Source: Selaginella moellendorffii
Taxonomy: Eukaryota; Streptophyta; Lycopodiopsida; Selaginellales; Selaginellaceae
DNA: 64,000 bases
NCBI RefSeq assembly: GCF_000143415.4
Contig: NW_003314262.1
Location: 2,786,519-2,850,518 of the forward strand
Direction of reading: 5' to 3'
This document shows positions 1 through 10,860 of this stretch, piece after piece. Within the stretch, counting starts at the first letter, position 1, and each line of letters opens with the position of its first letter. A model generated the notes under the pieces. That model was not told the DNA's origin and made no database searches. It saw nothing but the letters and a program-made list of their open reading frames with translations. Position numbers and translations under genes: made by a program.

Positions 1-11
1 TGGATGTACTA

Positions 12-3000
12 TTATTTACCTGATGGTTTGTCTTGTATGACCTTCCTCCGCTGCTCTTTGGCCACCTCAGGCTGGCCATCGTCGTCATCATCGTCATCGT
101 CGTTATTGTGATCGTCACCATTGTGAGGACCATCCAAGTCCTCTTCGTCCTCTTCTTCGTCCTCCTCTTCTTCGTCCTCCTCTTCTTTGTCCTCCTCTTC
201 GTCCTTCTGCTCTTCCTGCTCATTATCTTTCTTTGGCTCCTCATCCCCCTCCTGCATTTCTTCCATAGGCTGCTCAGACTGGATGGCTTGTTTTTCCAGG
301 ACCATCTTGGGAAAATCATCTGGCCGAGTCTCCATCTCAAAATACAAGACATCCATAGCCTGTTTTAGTGCTTGACCTAGGACCGTATCCTCACCCGACT
401 GTCTTAACATGGTTTCTGCACGTTCTTGCACCCTTCGAAGACGACGAGATGAGAAAAACGTGGCCCTGACTTGAAAAGCATCCCTCATCCATTGTACCTC
501 TCCATTGAGATTGGGGAAGGGGAGTCCGCCATAGGAATCTGAGTCAGGAGGTGGTGACTGGCTCCTTTCACTCAGCCCTTGATCTGCAATGAATGGCATG
601 AGCACACACGCCATAACCGCGAGGCATTACCTATCATCTTTTCGTTGCCCTTCTTCCTTTTCGAATCAAACGCCTCTGATCCCGACGACTGTCCAACGTG
701 CTTTCGCTTTTTATGACCACTGTCAGTTTGAGCTTGGCTGGTGCTTGCCTGTTTTGCCTTTGAAGAAGTGTCTCCTGCAAGGAATGGCATGAGACCACAC
801 GCCATTGCAAATATAATTTGTACCTCCTTTTTTCCTATTGCTTGTCTGTTTGTCCTTCTTCGACGCGCCACCAGTGCGCTTTTCAGTCCTCATGTCTGAA
901 TATTCACAACGATCTATAATCAAAATGGCGTGAGGCCTCACGTGACCTTACCTTGTGCAGGTTGTGAGCTCGGCCTAACATCAGTAGCTGTTAACGCCGT
1001 TTCAGCATCTAGGGTGGCCACGCTCCTGCATACAGAGCTTGTGAGATAACATTTAAACTTAAAGTGCGTACTCACCAGGTTCGTAGAGAAGATACTGTTT
1101 TTCTTTGGCAACTGTAATTATATGCTCCATTGAAGTCACCTCTTCAATGGAGTTTGTCACCGCAACACACGGGACACCCTTGAGTAGTGCGGCTCGAAAG
1201 AATAGTCCACCGCAGTTGTACTCGACAACGCATTTGCCCTTGGAGTCACCCGCTATTGCATTGAAGACCCAGCTGAGCATTTCCCATGCTGCACCTGGAG
1301 CTTTCTTTGGATTCGAAAGCTCCATAGCCGTCTTCAGTTCCTCAGGCACAGGTAAATTGACCTCCCTCAGATCAATTCAATCGGCCTTGTCGAACGAAGC
1401 TGGGAAGTCACTCCAGTCCCACTCTGCTGCAGGACCAATAACAAGGGCGAGTGTGAAGATGCGGACATTCGTCGGTATCTTCTTCTTAGCCATTATCCCA
1501 TGGATCTCCTGCATCTCCTTGCCTTTCAACCGAGCCTTCACCTCATTCAAGGCCTTCCAGAACTTGTGATAGGATTCGGAGTCGTAGATCATATAGTGGA
1601 CTGAAGATTCCACCTCCGCAAGTCCCACCATTAAGTCAATGATGGAGCTGACTTCGTCTGCATGAGTGATCTCCTCGTTTGTGAAGTCCATCACACAAAA
1701 GATGTTCTTGACCTGCTCATCTCCGCGGGAAACGATGCTCCTCCACCTTTGATCCTCATCCGAATTCACGTATACCCGGTAAGGTTCTCGATAGGCCTCT
1801 GTTGCGGGGTCAAGCTGTTTCTAAAGCCGGCGGTCGACATCCCTCTTAATGAAATTTGGATACTGATCCAACTTCTCAGCTTTACTTTTCGTGGCATCCC
1901 ACAACAGATCGATGAACTTGGGGGCCCCCTTCACGTACTCGTCGATGTCTTCATTTGACAACTCCAGCACTTCCATCATCTCTTGCGTGGTGTCGATGCT
2001 CACCCTCTCCACGGCCACTTGCTCGAAGATCCAATCCTTCAATAGCGCACGAGCTCTCAGAGTCGTGCACAAGTCCTCGTATGTCACAATATGGCCGGGA
2101 GTCATTTTGGTCTTGTTGAAGACTACCTCACCACGTAGAAGAGCATTAGCCACTGTCAGAAGGTCGTCGTCGTCTAGAGACCGCGAGAAACGCAAGGCGT
2201 TGAGCTTCAAATCATTGGGCTTCCGGCCGTCCTCCACACCCATTGAGTTTAGCAACTCCCCGTCATGGTACCTCCTCAGCACATCTACTCATTTGTCAAA
2301 AACAACTTTTGTCACGAGTAGAATGTTATGGATGCTGAGTGTGTCATTGACCCCCAGTGTTTTCAAGAGAAGACTCGAGAATTCCTGCAATGGAAATGGC
2401 GTGAGGCCACATGCTATGCCACATGCAACGAGGCTTACCTGCCAGGCGCTAGTTGCTAGTGCACGTCCTTGTCCTGGTTTTTGTGGCTTCTTCAGTTGAA
2501 CCCAGAGCTTCCGTGTTCGTGCCAATGTCTCGTGCAGACCCGATTTGTAGCATGTTTCTTGCTTGACATTCTGCGCGTGGGAGATGTATATGATAGATCG
2601 GAGGGGCGAGTTGCCTTTTATCAAGCGGACAACTCTTGTCTTGAAGACTTTCTTCACCTCCTCGCCCACCATAATATCCACAACTATCTGTTGCATCGCC
2701 AAGCTAGAATGCTGCCCGGAGACGGCATAGAACTGGATGTTCTGATCGTTCAACACCTTCCTATTGATCAAGTCTGGAAACCTCGTCTCGCCCTTCATTG
2801 TTCGGTAGTAGGGGATCACGTCTGCGATGTCGGGTGTTACTGGACTTGCCAGCATCTTCTGCTTCAGTTTCTCCACCCACTCATCAGATACTAGCCTGTG
2901 GTTGTATTTGCTTTGGATCTCGATACGGCTCACGTCGATTGTATATACTTTGTTGGAATAGTAACAAGTACTATTATCTGCGACGATTTTTGCTGCCTCT

Positions 3001-3997
3001 TCTTGCTCTTTCTGCTCTTTGCGGCTCTTCTTTTTGGTGGGTGTAGTGTTCGAACCCGAGGCAATGGCATCACCGAGTAGCTTCTTTTTTGGAGCAGCAG
3101 AGTCAGACGTCGGCTTGAGCTTGACCACCCTTTTCTGCTTCGGGGTAGTTTCCAGATCGACCCCCTTCCCCTTCGCTTCGCAAACTGGAGGCACTCTCAA
3201 CGGCTCAATGTTGGAATATAGTTTTTGAACATCGCCGTAGGTGAGGTCCGTGGATTCCATGTGATCTTCATAGACCCGCAGCATCTTTGAAATTGTGGGC
3301 CTCCTGGACAACCTCTCCCTAGCTCCCTCTAGGAATTCCTCATAGCCGCTGCCCCCCTCCGGGAAGCCGCTAGGATGTGCAAGGTGGATCTTGAAGGCGG
3401 ACGCTGTCTCTACCACAAGTGCCAGTCCATATTCTTGCATGGAACTGCATGGAGTGTCTGTCACTTGGATGAGGATCCCCATGCATTCTTTTCTCCCACC
3501 ATCTGTGTTGTACAGCATCAGATCCTCGCCTTCCATCCCGAAAGTCCAACTGGTGAGCTCCTCCCCCTTCTCTGCATCCACATTGACAGTGGCTGGAAGA
3601 AGAACGCAATTCCTCGCCTGTTCAGAAATGCACAACAATTAGAGCTGACAGATGAAAAGCTAGCAGCTGGAAATAACGTGAGGCCACACGCCATTCACCA
3701 CTGCATCAGATGTCTTGAGGCTGCATCCTAAGATGGCGTGAGGCTACACGCCATCTGTAACCGGACTGCACTCGAGAGCCCAATCGGTGCATGCCAATGT
3801 TGCTACTGAATGGCATGTGGCCTCATGCCATTTTCTACTTGGCCTAAAAGACTTACCATTTGAAGCCGAATGGAGGCCGTGACAATCGAGGCCGGACTCG
3901 CTGGCGAATGTGCACTGTGTGTGCAGCGGATCGTAGCAGCAAGGCTACTCTGCCACTTACAGTTGGAGAGTGGCGCTGAAATCTCCCGGGACGCCAA
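12..3997 (-). pseudogene. Nine-exon gene with palindrome-bearing micro-introns, ParB-like region and acidic tail; three nonsense codons
   Basis: I do not recognise this protein as a whole. Exons, read from high to low coordinate, are 3857-3997, 3762-3802, 3699-3720, 2439-3617, 1076-2384, 952-1008, 824-895, 631-774 and 12-583. All junctions keep phase, giving 3537 nt (1178 codons plus the terminal stop). All introns are GT-AG with lengths of 54, 41, 81, 54, 67, 56, 49 and 47 bp. The start is the ATG of MASREIS. Exon 4 holds a Lys/Ser-rich linker and then a region with FYAVSGQHSSLA that loosely resembles the ParB/sulfiredoxin fold (tentative). The tail has KKRKH-type basic patches followed by long Glu/Asp runs, suggesting a nuclear chromatin-associated protein. 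Exon 5 contains in-frame stops at 2289-2291 (TGA), 1821-1823 (TAG) and 1377-1379 (TGA) with no frameshift, so it is a recently disabled copy or uses readthrough. It is divergent to the gene at 6823. Exons 2 and 3 are the least certain. Confidence 0.65.
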
Positions 3998-4039
3998 GTG
4001 GGCTGCGTGTGGGTGGCGGAGTGGGCGGCGGAGTTGGCG

Positions 4040-4262
4040 GCGAAGTTACAAACTGGGTGTGTCTTGAAGTGGACGCCGATGCACACGAGCGCGATGCGAG
4101 CGCGAGTGTGATGCAAGCGCGAGTGGACGCCGATGCACACGAGAAACCTGTAGAGAAGGCGCAAATGTGAGCGTGATCGCGAGTGGGAGCGTGATGCGAG
4201 CGCGAGTGTGATGCGAGCGCGAGCGCGAGTGTGCGAGCGCGAGTACGATGCAAAATGCAAAA
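4040..4262. repeat. GCGAGTGTGA-type minisatellite
   Basis: Degenerate tandem repeats of GCGAGTGTGATGCRAGC with interspersed GTGGACGCCGATGCACACGAG units lie just upstream of the minus-strand gene's first exon. The long Ser/Arg/His-rich reading frames here on both strands are by-products of the repeat. Confidence 0.75.
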
Positions 4263-4591
4263 CCTAACCTCACACGCGCGAAATGTCACAACGGTTGGTA
4301 ATCTCGCCACGTCATCATTCCTCGGACTTGGGCGCCACCATTAATTTCTGGATTGCCGCGCGCATACAAGCACGCAAAATCCAAAAGAAATCCGCAACGT
4401 CATCATTCCTCGGACTGCATGCACGCGAAATCCAAAAGAAAGATCATGATTGGGATATCATTTAATACCCTCGCTATATTTATACCATGCATGATTGGAT
4501 ATTCCAAAGCATCTTGCATTTCCAAAAATGGCAGATGTTCAGCTAAATAAAGAAATTCTATCTGTTTCTATTTTTCTCTCAAATCAATATT

Positions 4592-5960
4592 ATAGCGTGT
4601 GGGCTCATGCAATTTTGAACCAAAGAAACCCAAAAAACGTTGGACCCAAAATATTTTGAAAAAACCCAAAAAACCCTAAACATTTTAAACCCAAAAATCC
4701 AGGCGTCCTGTGGCGTTATTCCTTGAATGGCATGTGGGCGCATGCCATTTTCAGGGCCAAATGCTGAATGGAGAAAAATTCCCTTTCAGTGCAAATGCTG
4801 CAAGAGGGAGATGCCGAGCACAAAGGACTGTAACTACCTCACATGACACAGATAAACTTTTCTCTATTTGGCAAAGATAAACTTTATAGCGTGTGGGCTC
4901 ATGCAATTTTCAACCCAAAAAATGCACCAAAAAATTCTCGGCGTCATCTGGCGTTATCTCTTGAATGGCGTGGGGCCGCATGCCATTTTCAGGGGCACAT
5001 AGGAGTATATTCCTAGAATATTCTGACACGTGCGAGATTTTTTTGAGTTTTCTGGAGATCCAACCATTAGATCGCAACTAGATTTTACAGAATGGTATAC
5101 AATGTCTTTCTTGATGACTCTGCAAAGAAGCATCTCGATCGGACACCACATGAGACCACACGAGCCTTACAATGTTTCAGGGGCATTTGCCATAGATCCG
5201 ACCGTTATTTTGCTCCAAGATTTTACAGTTTGGTGTGCATTGACCTTTCCATCGACACTGCAAAGGACATCACAATCAGATGCGGGATCACAAGAAACTA
5301 ACTTCACTAACTCTGGTTTCACCAAGATCTACGTAAGGAGTTATGAAATGAAAGGACCCTCTCTATTGAAATGTGTTTATGGTCCTAGGGGCATTGTGAC
5401 ATATCAAAGAATTTTGCATCAAGTTCTGTATTTGCATGTTTATCAAGCTACTGAATTGTTAAACCCTAAACCCTAAACCCTAAACCCTAAACATGTGGCA
5501 AATGCTGCGTGAAGAAAGATGCCCTTTCTGGGCAAATGCTGTAAGAGGCAGATGCCGAGCAGATGTATCTCAGGCTAGCGAAGGGGACAAACGAAAGCTA
5601 GCTATAAACATGACGGGATGCAAATAGATTACTAGGCTGGTCCTACGAAAATCAAAAACCATAATTGAAAACATTGAAAATGCAAAAAGAAAGGTTTATA
5701 ATATTTTTGAATTTTAAGCAACCAAAGGAATGTAAGTAGGGCATGTGTTTGTAAGTTTAAAAATGCCTCAACCACTTAAATTCCCAAGTAAATAAAGCTG
5801 TTTCTATTTTTGGTACAGGTAAACTTTATAGCGTGTGGGCTCATGCAATTTTGAACCCAAAAATGCACCAAAAAATACTCGACTAGCATTATTCTTTGAA
5901 TGGCGTGTGGCCTTATGTCGAGCATTATTCTTTGAATGGCGTGTGGCCTTATATTGCCAT
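4592..5960. repeat. Three copies of a 130-160 bp block in the divergent intergenic region
   Basis: Blocks at about 4592-4760, 4886-5000 and 5828-5960 each begin with a diverged palindrome (TAGCGTGTGGGCTCATGCAA). They continue through an AACCCAAAAATGCACC-like A-rich stretch and a GGCGTTAT-like stretch, and end in a better palindrome. A second short repeat (GCAAATGCTG...AGATGCCGAGCA) occurs at about 4785-4822 and 5523-5561. The blocks lie between the two divergent genes, so they could hold promoters, but no promoter motif is convincing. Confidence 0.65.
5461..5492. repeat. Interstitial telomere-type repeat
   Basis: Four perfect head-to-tail AAACCCT units (TTTAGGG on the other strand) followed by AAAC. 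This is the plant-type telomere repeat in a non-terminal position within the divergent intergenic region. Confidence 0.9.
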
Positions 5961-6243
5961 AAATGGACGTACACACACAGCATAATTATTCCTTTACACG
6001 GCGAATAATCTTGGCGCGGATCGCTGACATGGCATGGCAAAGTTCGAATCACTGACATGGCACAGCTGGATCGAGGCAAGGACATGATGTGACAAAGTTC
6101 AACCTCCGACAGCAAAGTCTAGAAGCTACTCAGTTTGAAATTTGTCAAAGGAATCATAAGATCTGGTTTGTCAGAGGATTTGATGTGACATTCAAGCGTG
6201 TGTTATTTTTGAATTCTCGAACTCATTCCTAAGTCTATCATTT

Positions 6244-6470
6244 TTGTGCGCCGTGTTCTTGGTTCCGCTGAGCGCAGTGAGCGCTGCTTGTGTAAGCAGC
6301 GTTGTGGGCTGTGGTTTATGCGTCTACGAGCGGTTGCGGCATTGCGAGCGCCATTGCGAGTGGCAGTTTATGCGAGTGGCAGTTTGTGCGAGCGGTGCTA
6401 CAAGCAGTTGCGGTGTTGCGAGCAGCGCTACGAGTAGTTGCGGTGTTGCGAGCGGCACTGTTTTTGGTGT
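6244..6470. repeat. GCGAGCGG/TTGCGGTGTTGCGAG minisatellite
   Basis: Short, imperfect units rich in GCGAGYGGC and GTTGCGGTGTTGCGAGC lie about 350 bp upstream of the plus-strand gene. All six reading frames are low-complexity, so no protein is proposed. It resembles the 4.0-4.26 kb minisatellite in composition. Confidence 0.7.
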
Positions 6471-6822
6471 GGCTACCGCTTCCTCTTGATATTCGGCACT
6501 TGTGCTTCCTGGTATGTTCACCATGGAATGGCTTAGGACCACATTTAGAAATGGCATGAGGCCACATGCCATCTTGGGCCCTTGCAATTTCATGGCTAGC
6601 GTATTGTCATGTATGTTTTTACTTGCCTGCAGCTGTGTGTATATCAAGATGGCATGAGGCCTCATGCCAATTTTGTGAATGCGAAATTTCACGTGGGTGT
6701 CAATAGCATGTTTGAATAATGGCATGTGGCCTCATGCTATTGAGGTTGTTTGGTATGTTATGATTTAGGCCATTCTCCAATCATTTTTTGTATGGTCTTA
6801 ACTTCTTTTCTGCACTTTCAGA

Positions 6823-9800
6823 ATGGCCTTCAGGGTTGGGGAAAAGGTTTACATTTTGAATGGTGGGAAGAGAGTTGCAAAAGGGACCCTTATGTCTATG
6901 GATCGGAACTTTGTTATACACTGTCAAAGGCTTGGGGAAGGCAATGCTGCTGTATCAGTAGAGACTGTCTTCGATGGGAATGTGGTCGCTATTGAACGAG
7001 GAGAGATGGTCGTCGGGGTAAATGTTGTTGTTGCCTTGAAAATTCTTCAGAAGAAAGCAGATGTTGGGGACAGCGCAAGTGCGACGCATGTTCCCTCTGT
7101 GGATCTTAAGAACCGTGCTACATGGATTCAGGCAAAGGTGTTTCTAAACAACCCCGAGGGGGAGGTGGTAGCTGAGGGCTTAGCCACAGTTGTCGATCCA
7201 AGAGATGCAGTTGCTAATCAAGAATTGGGCTGGGATGATATTGGAGTTGCGATTTTAGAGGTTGTTGACACAGAAGAAAACAGTCTGACTATTGGAAGCA
7301 TTGTGCGGTGGAAATTGAGGCACTTAGTGTTTGAGAATGTGAAGGATTCACAATCAAACACCACTACAACTGATGACAGAACATCTCTTCATGGGAAAAG
7401 AAAGTACACCTTCCTAAAGCGCAGCCAAAGGGATCTGAGCAACGAACCGAAAAGGCAGAAAATGGCGATGGAGGTTCGAATGGTCTCAACAGTTGCTTGT
7501 TGCAAGAGGAGGTGCTGTCAACATGCTGATTGGGATGCTATTGAAGAGGAGAGAGCAAGATACAAGACATTGTCCTGGAAGGCAGCTCGCAATTTTGTGT
7601 ATGAGGCATTACGGTCATCTGTTGATGCTTCAGAACATCAGGTGGGGGGCATGGTCTTCCAGAGGGGTTTGGTCTGCATGAAGGCATGGAGAATCATTTA
7701 TGGAGTCCCTCGAACCACATTCTACATAATCAAAACTGAGTTCGAGGAACAAAGGGTTCAACAGGCAGTCCATGGGAATGACGGTACGCACAAAACCAGG
7801 GGTCATGTTGTATATGGAGAGGCAATCTTCAAGAGGTTTGTCGAGACATGTAGCGAGCAGCAACCACATAAAACCCGCCTCTTGGAAGATGGAACACGAG
7901 ACCCAATGAGTTCTCCCTTCCATGTATACCAAGGGGGCCATATTGGAATATGTGAATCGGGAACTCCAGAGTAATGGCTACAGGAAGCTGAGCCAATCTA
8001 GATTTAGTAGATTGTGAAGCAACAGGTTCAGGGATGTGAGTATAGGAAAGTACTCCAGCTTTTCAAAGTGTGACGAGTGCACTGCTATCAAAATGGCTTT
8101 GTCGAAGAATTCTTGCAGCGCTCAAGAGCGAGAGACGTTGGTTAGAAGGCGGCTCGACCACAACATCGAGCAAAGAAGCTGCAAGACTGCATATTATCAT
8201 AACAGGATTCTCTCCATGGAGAGACCTGACTCTTACCTCTGCATCATCCACGACAAAATGGACCAGAAAAAGACGTGCTTACCTCGACTCAATCCTGCCC
8301 CCAAGGCAATCTCTTCATCCATGCAGCTGCCTGTGTCTCTGTTTGGCATAATCGCTCATGGGCATGGTGCCCAGAACTATGGGAACTTCTTTGTACCTCT
8401 ATGGGGTGGCGGGGGTGCAAACATGATGATTGCGTCCCTAGCAAAACACTTAAGGTCTCTGCAAAGTGCGCAGACTGAGCTGAACGGCCAACCCTTGCAT
8501 AAGGCCCTTGTCAATCGAATCCCATACAGGGTTCAGCTGGAGGAGGAGCAAAGGCTTGCAGTATCGCGTGGGGCCCCATGCCATCCCAGTGAATATGTTG
8601 GCCGTCAGATTGTAGGGTTATCAAGTGAGGCCTCATGCCATTCCGACGAAGCTGGTCGCCCGGTGAATGCACAGCCTCATCCAAACGAAGCAGAATCTCA
8701 AGGAAGTTCTTGCGGCCGATGTGGCCTTCCACCCCATCTTCTGCTCCAAACAGACAATGCTGGCAGTGAGAACAAAAACATGTACGTCTTCGCGTACTTG
8801 GCGATGCTTGTTGCCAAAGGCATATTTGAAACGGTTACACTTGGCTTTCTCATGGTTGGGCACACTCATGAAGATGTCGATGCCATGTTCAGTCACCTGG
8901 CAGAGTCCCTCCGGCGATCCAATGTCCTCACCCTCCCACAACTCTACAATGAATTCCAAAATTGCATCAAAGGCACTGTTGAAGCTGCACTTCTGACAGA
9001 GGTTCCAGACTTTAAGGGGTTTGTAAGAGGCTACATCAGGGACGGATCCAAAACGCTGATTGGCCACTCCAAGCCTCTTCAGTTTCATTTCAGCATGTGT
9101 GACGGTGCTCCAGTGATGAGGTACAAGATGAGAGAATGGGACACAGTGTGGCTGCCAGTGGACGGCATTGAACTCTTCAAGAGAGATCCCATAACTGGGG
9201 AACCTATGATTCCTCAGGGTTCCCCACGGCCGATGCACCCGGATGGACTCAAAGACCAGGAAAGTATAGTGGCCGGGATTAGACAGCATATTGCCTTTTG
9301 GAAGAGGGGGTTGGTGTTTGGTGGAGAATCCTATTTTCAGAGGTGCAAGCCTTTGCTCGAATACTGGGAGAAGATTATATCTGCTATCCAAAATGGGCCG
9401 GTTGTATATGAAGAATTGGAAGAGTCCTTTTGGCCAGAACCCAGAGCACCAGATAGTAGCGGAACAATGTCCTCTGGAAATGCAGTGACAGATAACGATG
9501 TTGAGGATCACTATTGTGGGCCGAGGAACAAGAAGCCGGATTCAGCATTCAATCCAGTACAGGTCTGCAAAGGAATGGTCGTGCTTGTCAGACCCAGTAA
9601 TAAAAAACAAATGATATGGGTGGGGCGCTGCATCACTAATGCAGAGGAGGACGCGGAAACTAACTCCTTCAATGTAACTGTGGAGTGGTTCAAGCCAAGT
9701 TCCGGATATACGAAGCATTGCCTAGAAAAGAGATGGGTGCTGAATCCAAGGGATCCCAGCATGAGCATATCGGTGGATAATGTTGTGCATGGTTGGATGC

Positions 9801-9962
9801 AGAAGCAGAGTGCCACCATCACCTTGCCAGACCATGCAAGAGATGCAGCAAGAGCATTCATAACCCGGGTTCAAGGTGAGATTCATGAATATTCCTTTAC
9901 TAAGTTTCTAATGTATTTTATTTCAAGGTGAACAATCCGAATCTGAATCAGAGGAGGCGTGA
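6823..9962 (+). pseudogene. DUF7869-type transposon-associated gene, frameshifted and with a nonsense codon
   Basis: The start is ATG (MAFRVGEKVYIL). The first frame runs to about 7905 and includes a Cys-rich element (CCKRRCCQHADW) and a conserved-looking AWRIIYGVPRTTFY stretch. Homologous-looking sequence continues in another frame from about 7910 (VLPSMYTKGAILEY), meets TGA at 8015-8017, then runs from about 8018. Further motifs are FSKCDECTAIK, LLQTDNAGSENKN and GHTHEDVDAMFSHLAES, which I associate from memory with DUF7869 proteins of eukaryotic transposon-like genes. Likely introns are 8561-8608 (48 bp, palindrome-bearing, no change of frame), one starting at 8625 inside a palindrome, and 9876-9927 (52 bp). 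The last joins to an acidic C-terminus (GEQSESESEEA) ending at TGA 9960-9962. Three palindromes lie in the 270 bp upstream of the ATG. The role is probably mobilisation-related, but the catalytic chemistry is unknown. Confidence 0.7.
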
Positions 9963-10602
9963 TGGCATGTGGCCTTACGCCATTCCTAGGTGAGATGATA
10001 CAAATAACAAGTATAAATTCTTAGTTGTTCTAGCAAATCTTACTTAAAGTTCAAGGTGAACAAGCCGAATATGAATTCATCGGATTGTTATAACAAATTG
10101 CGAGGTGATGGCATGAGGCGATACGCCATTTGAGAGTGGTAGCCATTCCTATATGAGGTGAGTGAAATATTTATTAGAAATACCTCATTCAATTGTGCAC
10201 TTCTAAGTCTTGGTCCACTCAGTACTGTTTGCATGTTTCTATTTTAATTATTTCTCTAAAATGTTATTTAGCATGTGGCTTCATGCCATTGCTCTCCACA
10301 ATCATGCATTGAATTTTTCTATCCTTGCATAATACTTCTCCATATATATAGCATGTGCGCACATGTGATATGGTTCATTAGGCCTGATATAGTGTGTGAG
10401 GTAAAACAAAGATGATGTGACATATGCATTTACCAATCACACGTGCATAAATCTAATAATATGGCGTGTGGCCCATATTAATGGCACATAAACCCATATT
10501 GTGGGCTTACGTGCTTTATGTACCATCATTCCCTTGCAGCGTATGTGTTGGTTTCCTTTTATAACATAACGAACTCCATATTTTAGGGTGAAGAGCGTTC
10601 TC
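9963..10602. other. Palindrome-rich spacer, no gene seen
   Basis: AT-rich sequence with five palindrome copies. The 3'-terminal coding motif of the upstream gene (TTCAAGGTGAACAAGCCGAA) is repeated at about 10,052, and an inverted version lies near 11,308-11,330. This suggests local duplication of the gene's end. Confidence 0.55.
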
Positions 10603-10860
10603 ATGGCAAGCACAAAATCTGTAAGTGAGGCAGAAAAGGAGACGGAGAAGGAGATAGGTGAAGATGTAGAATATATAAGTCTTCCAAACTCCCCGTACTA
10701 TACTCCAGGTGATCATTTTTCTGAACAAACGGCAACATTAACAACTATCGAGAACGCCCCAGTAACGTCAGAGACAACAATCCAAAGCAAAACAACTGAC
10801 CCGGAGAAGGATGATAGTACCGCTGAGAGTACCAAAAAGGAGGTGTCCACTAGCGCTTAG
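10603..10860 (+). CDS. Small acidic Ser/Thr/Glu-rich protein or 3' exon, unrecognised
   Basis: An 85-residue frame starting MASTKSVSEAEKET and ending KKEVSTSA. It is polar and low-complexity with no hydrophobic segment and no recognisable domain. A good 3' splice site (ATTTTAG) at about 10,586 suggests it could instead be a downstream exon of the gene starting at 6823, because the frame is open from that acceptor. A palindrome follows eight bases after the stop. Composition fits the acidic tails of both genes in this block. Confidence 0.35.
   Translation: MASTKSVSEAEKETEKEIGEDVEYISLPNSPYYTPGDHFSEQTATLTTIENAPVTSETTIQSKTTDPEKDDSTAESTKKEVSTSA

Noticed and set aside
33-368. Leu/Val/Phe-rich open frame on the plus strand
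   Set aside because: It is the antisense of the Glu/Asp-coding repeats of the minus-strand gene's last exon, not a membrane protein.
3617-3720. Start of the minus-strand gene at the in-frame ATG giving MLCISEQARN
   Set aside because: That ATG lies in a palindrome-bearing intron. Splicing at the CAG before GCGAGG and using upstream exons keeps phase from a better start at 3997.
3853-4310. Several Arg/His/Ser-rich frames on the minus strand
   Set aside because: Produced by the GCGAGTGTGA minisatellite; all frames are low-complexity.
8633-9511. 292-residue minus-strand open frame opposite the DUF7869-like gene
   Set aside because: No recognisable motifs, while the plus strand carries the conserved-looking motifs. 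It is a shadow frame.
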